Source of the DNA: JAIXWP01 sp049318685
GTDB taxonomy: Bacteria; Bacteroidota; Bacteroidia; Flavobacteriales_D; Sanyastnellaceae
Reading direction: 5' to 3'
NCBI GenBank assembly: GCA_049318685.1
Contig: JBMOFW010000141.1
Coordinates: 1-7,657, forward strand
DNA length: 7,657 bases
Part shown: one piece after another, positions 6,601 through 7,657 of the stretch
Position numbering within the stretch: position 1 is the stretch's first letter
How the letters are laid out: every line of letters begins with the position of its first letter
The notes under the pieces: generated by a model
What the model was told of the DNA's origin: nothing
What the model saw: only the letters and a program-made list of their open reading frames with translations
Databases searched by the model: none
Made by a program: the position numbers and the translations under genes

Positions 6601-7657
6601 CGGCAACAAGTTTAAAATCGATTTTATAATTGGCATACAAGGAATACAATTCAGGTATATTCGGTGTTTGGAAACTTACCCGAATAAACATTCGGTCACC
6701 GGCTTTCAAACGTTGGATGGTTTCGTAGCTCACGGGCACATGCACTTCACTTTTCACCGGAGTGCTGCTTCCGGGCTCTCCGCCGGGGATTCCGGCATCA
6801 ATCCAACCATTTTCCAAAAGCAAAGTTTCTTCACCATCCACCAAGCTCAATAGCAAATGGGCATCCAATGGAAAATAATTTTCTGCGATAAATATCAACT
6901 CGCCACTGGCTACTATTTCCTCTCCAATCGACACTTTCAGCGTATCCGTAAGGGTGACATTCGCCGCAAGACGCAATGGCACATCTATGGTTAAATTGGC
7001 TTCCAAGGCTTTATCAGCATATATGAAATCATGATAGCCTGAAACATTTCCCAAAGGATTGATTTCTATTTCACCATCCACATGCAAACTCGAAGGCAAC
7101 ATCCCAATAAATGAAGTGAAATTGCTATTGCTTTCATTGATCAAATAGGATGTTGAAAATGGATAGATCGTACCTCCTATTTCGAGGGCACGGGTGATAT
7201 TCAAGGACTGATAGATTGGCGAATAATCCAAGGCCAAATTTGTTTCTGCATTGCTCGCATTAATTTCGGCAAACTGAAGACGAGCATCTGCACCGATATA
7301 GTTGGTGATGTCGAGATTCATGCGTGCCAGTTCGACATAGATGACCCCAGACGGCATGTTGACATCGCCTGCAAAATCAACATCTTCATTGATTTGATAT
7401 ATGTGATTACCGAAATATCCTTCCGCCCACTCCACTTGAGCATTGTCAAAAGTCAACTCCACAAGAATACTGTCTTGGCCGTTGATCAGGGCATTGGTCG
7501 ATGCGTCATTGGAAACACTCACTGCAATATTCGAAGCGAGCTTATTGCTTTCAAAGCCACTATCGCCTGTGAGGTCGATGGTGTATCCGGTCATGTCGAT
7601 TGATCCTTGAGCAAGTCCGGGCACACCGCCCACTTCAGGATCGGTGTCGGCAGTAAT
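6572..7657 (-). CDS. Beta-rich, probably exported protein of unknown function, N-terminus outside window
   Basis: The reading frame is open through the window edge: 361 codons are visible, ending in VELEVE and a TAA at 6574-6572. A GTG at 7633 is in frame, but the codons before it continue open, so it is an internal valine rather than a credible start. The protein is dominated by short alternating strands such as GVIYVELARMNLDIT, LEANLTIDVPLRLAANVTL and ELIFIAENYFPLDAHLLLSL. There are many Asn/Asp/Ser turns and a Gly/Pro-rich loop near visible residues 289-299 (GIPGGEPGSST). Cysteines are absent from the visible part. This fits an extracytoplasmic beta-sandwich array. No family is recognised with confidence. 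The 3' end overlaps the preferred start of the DUF5723-like gene by 29 bases, so the two are cotranscribed and may form a barrel/partner pair. A signal peptide or lipobox would be in the missing part. Confidence 0.75.
   Translation of the reverse strand: MTADTDPEVGGVPGLAQGSIDMTGYTIDLTGDSGFESNKLASNIAVSVSNDASTNALINGQDSILVELTFDNAQVEWAEGYFGNHIYQINEDVDFAGDVNMPSGVIYVELARMNLDITNYIGADARLQFAEINASNAETNLALDYSPIYQSLNITRALEIGGTIYPFSTSYLINESNSNFTSFIGMLPSSLHVDGEIEINPLGNVSGYHDFIYADKALEANLTIDVPLRLAANVTLTDTLKVSIGEEIVASGELIFIAENYFPLDAHLLLSLVDGEETLLLENGWIDAGIPGGEPGSSTPVKSEVHVPVSYETIQRLKAGDRMFIRVSFQTPNIPELYSLYANYKIDFKLVADATVELEVE

Noticed and set aside
6601..6636. Upstream ATG at 6636 for the DUF5723-like gene
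   Set aside because: It would lengthen the overlap with the preceding gene to 65 bases and the signal n-region by 12 residues; the ATG at 6600 gives a normal signal peptide. It cannot be fully excluded.
6488..6853. 121-codon plus-strand open frame across the junction of the two upstream minus-strand genes
   Set aside because: It overlaps two well-supported coding regions on the other strand and has no domain or start signal.
7394..7633. GTG at 7633 as the start of the unknown beta-rich gene
   Set aside because: The frame stays open for the 8 codons up to the window edge, and no signal peptide follows the GTG, so the true start lies outside.

Overview
The window looks like chromosomal DNA of a Bacteroidota bacterium, probably from the Flavobacteriales or a nearby marine/freshwater lineage. 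The evidence is a probable type IX secretion (T9SS) type A C-terminal sorting domain, a DUF5723-like outer-membrane barrel, a TAnnTTTG-type promoter in front of the tRNA, A/T-rich gene starts without clear Shine-Dalgarno sequences, and a KdsA of the metal-dependent type. No insertion sequence, phage gene, CRISPR array or rRNA was seen. The base composition is even enough that no segment stands out as recently acquired.

Layout. Bases 1-55 (minus strand) are the 5' part of a tRNA-Ala(GGC) gene cut by the window edge, with a Bacteroidota-style promoter at 102-136 and a 14-base palindrome between the two. A strong terminator-like hairpin lies at 254-280. It sits just upstream of, and in the same direction as, a three-gene plus-strand operon (297-3090). 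That operon encodes an exported protein with two retropepsin-like aspartyl protease domains, an exported protein with four tandem glycogen-binding-like (CBM48/AMPK-beta type) domains, and a small MazG-like NTP pyrophosphohydrolase. All three genes are joined by 4-base ATGA start/stop overlaps.

The rest (3087-7657) is a minus-strand operon. In transcription order it encodes a 5'-truncated, beta-rich protein of unknown function; a DUF5723-like outer-membrane barrel; KdsA (Kdo-8-phosphate synthase, a step of lipid A-core synthesis); and a secreted beta-propeller protein, probably seven-bladed, with a T9SS-like sorting tail. These genes overlap by 29, 1 and 1 bases. The two operons meet tail to tail and share the four bases CTAG as their stop codons, with no terminator between them.

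How the parts may work together. The minus-strand operon is an envelope unit: one LPS-precursor enzyme coupled to outer-membrane and surface proteins. The plus-strand operon is the less expected one. It joins an exported protease-like protein to an exported protein that has four carbohydrate-binding-type modules and no recognisable enzyme, followed by a cytoplasmic nucleotide-cleaning enzyme. Its function is unknown; the coupling of the first two products suggests they act together in the periplasm or at the surface.
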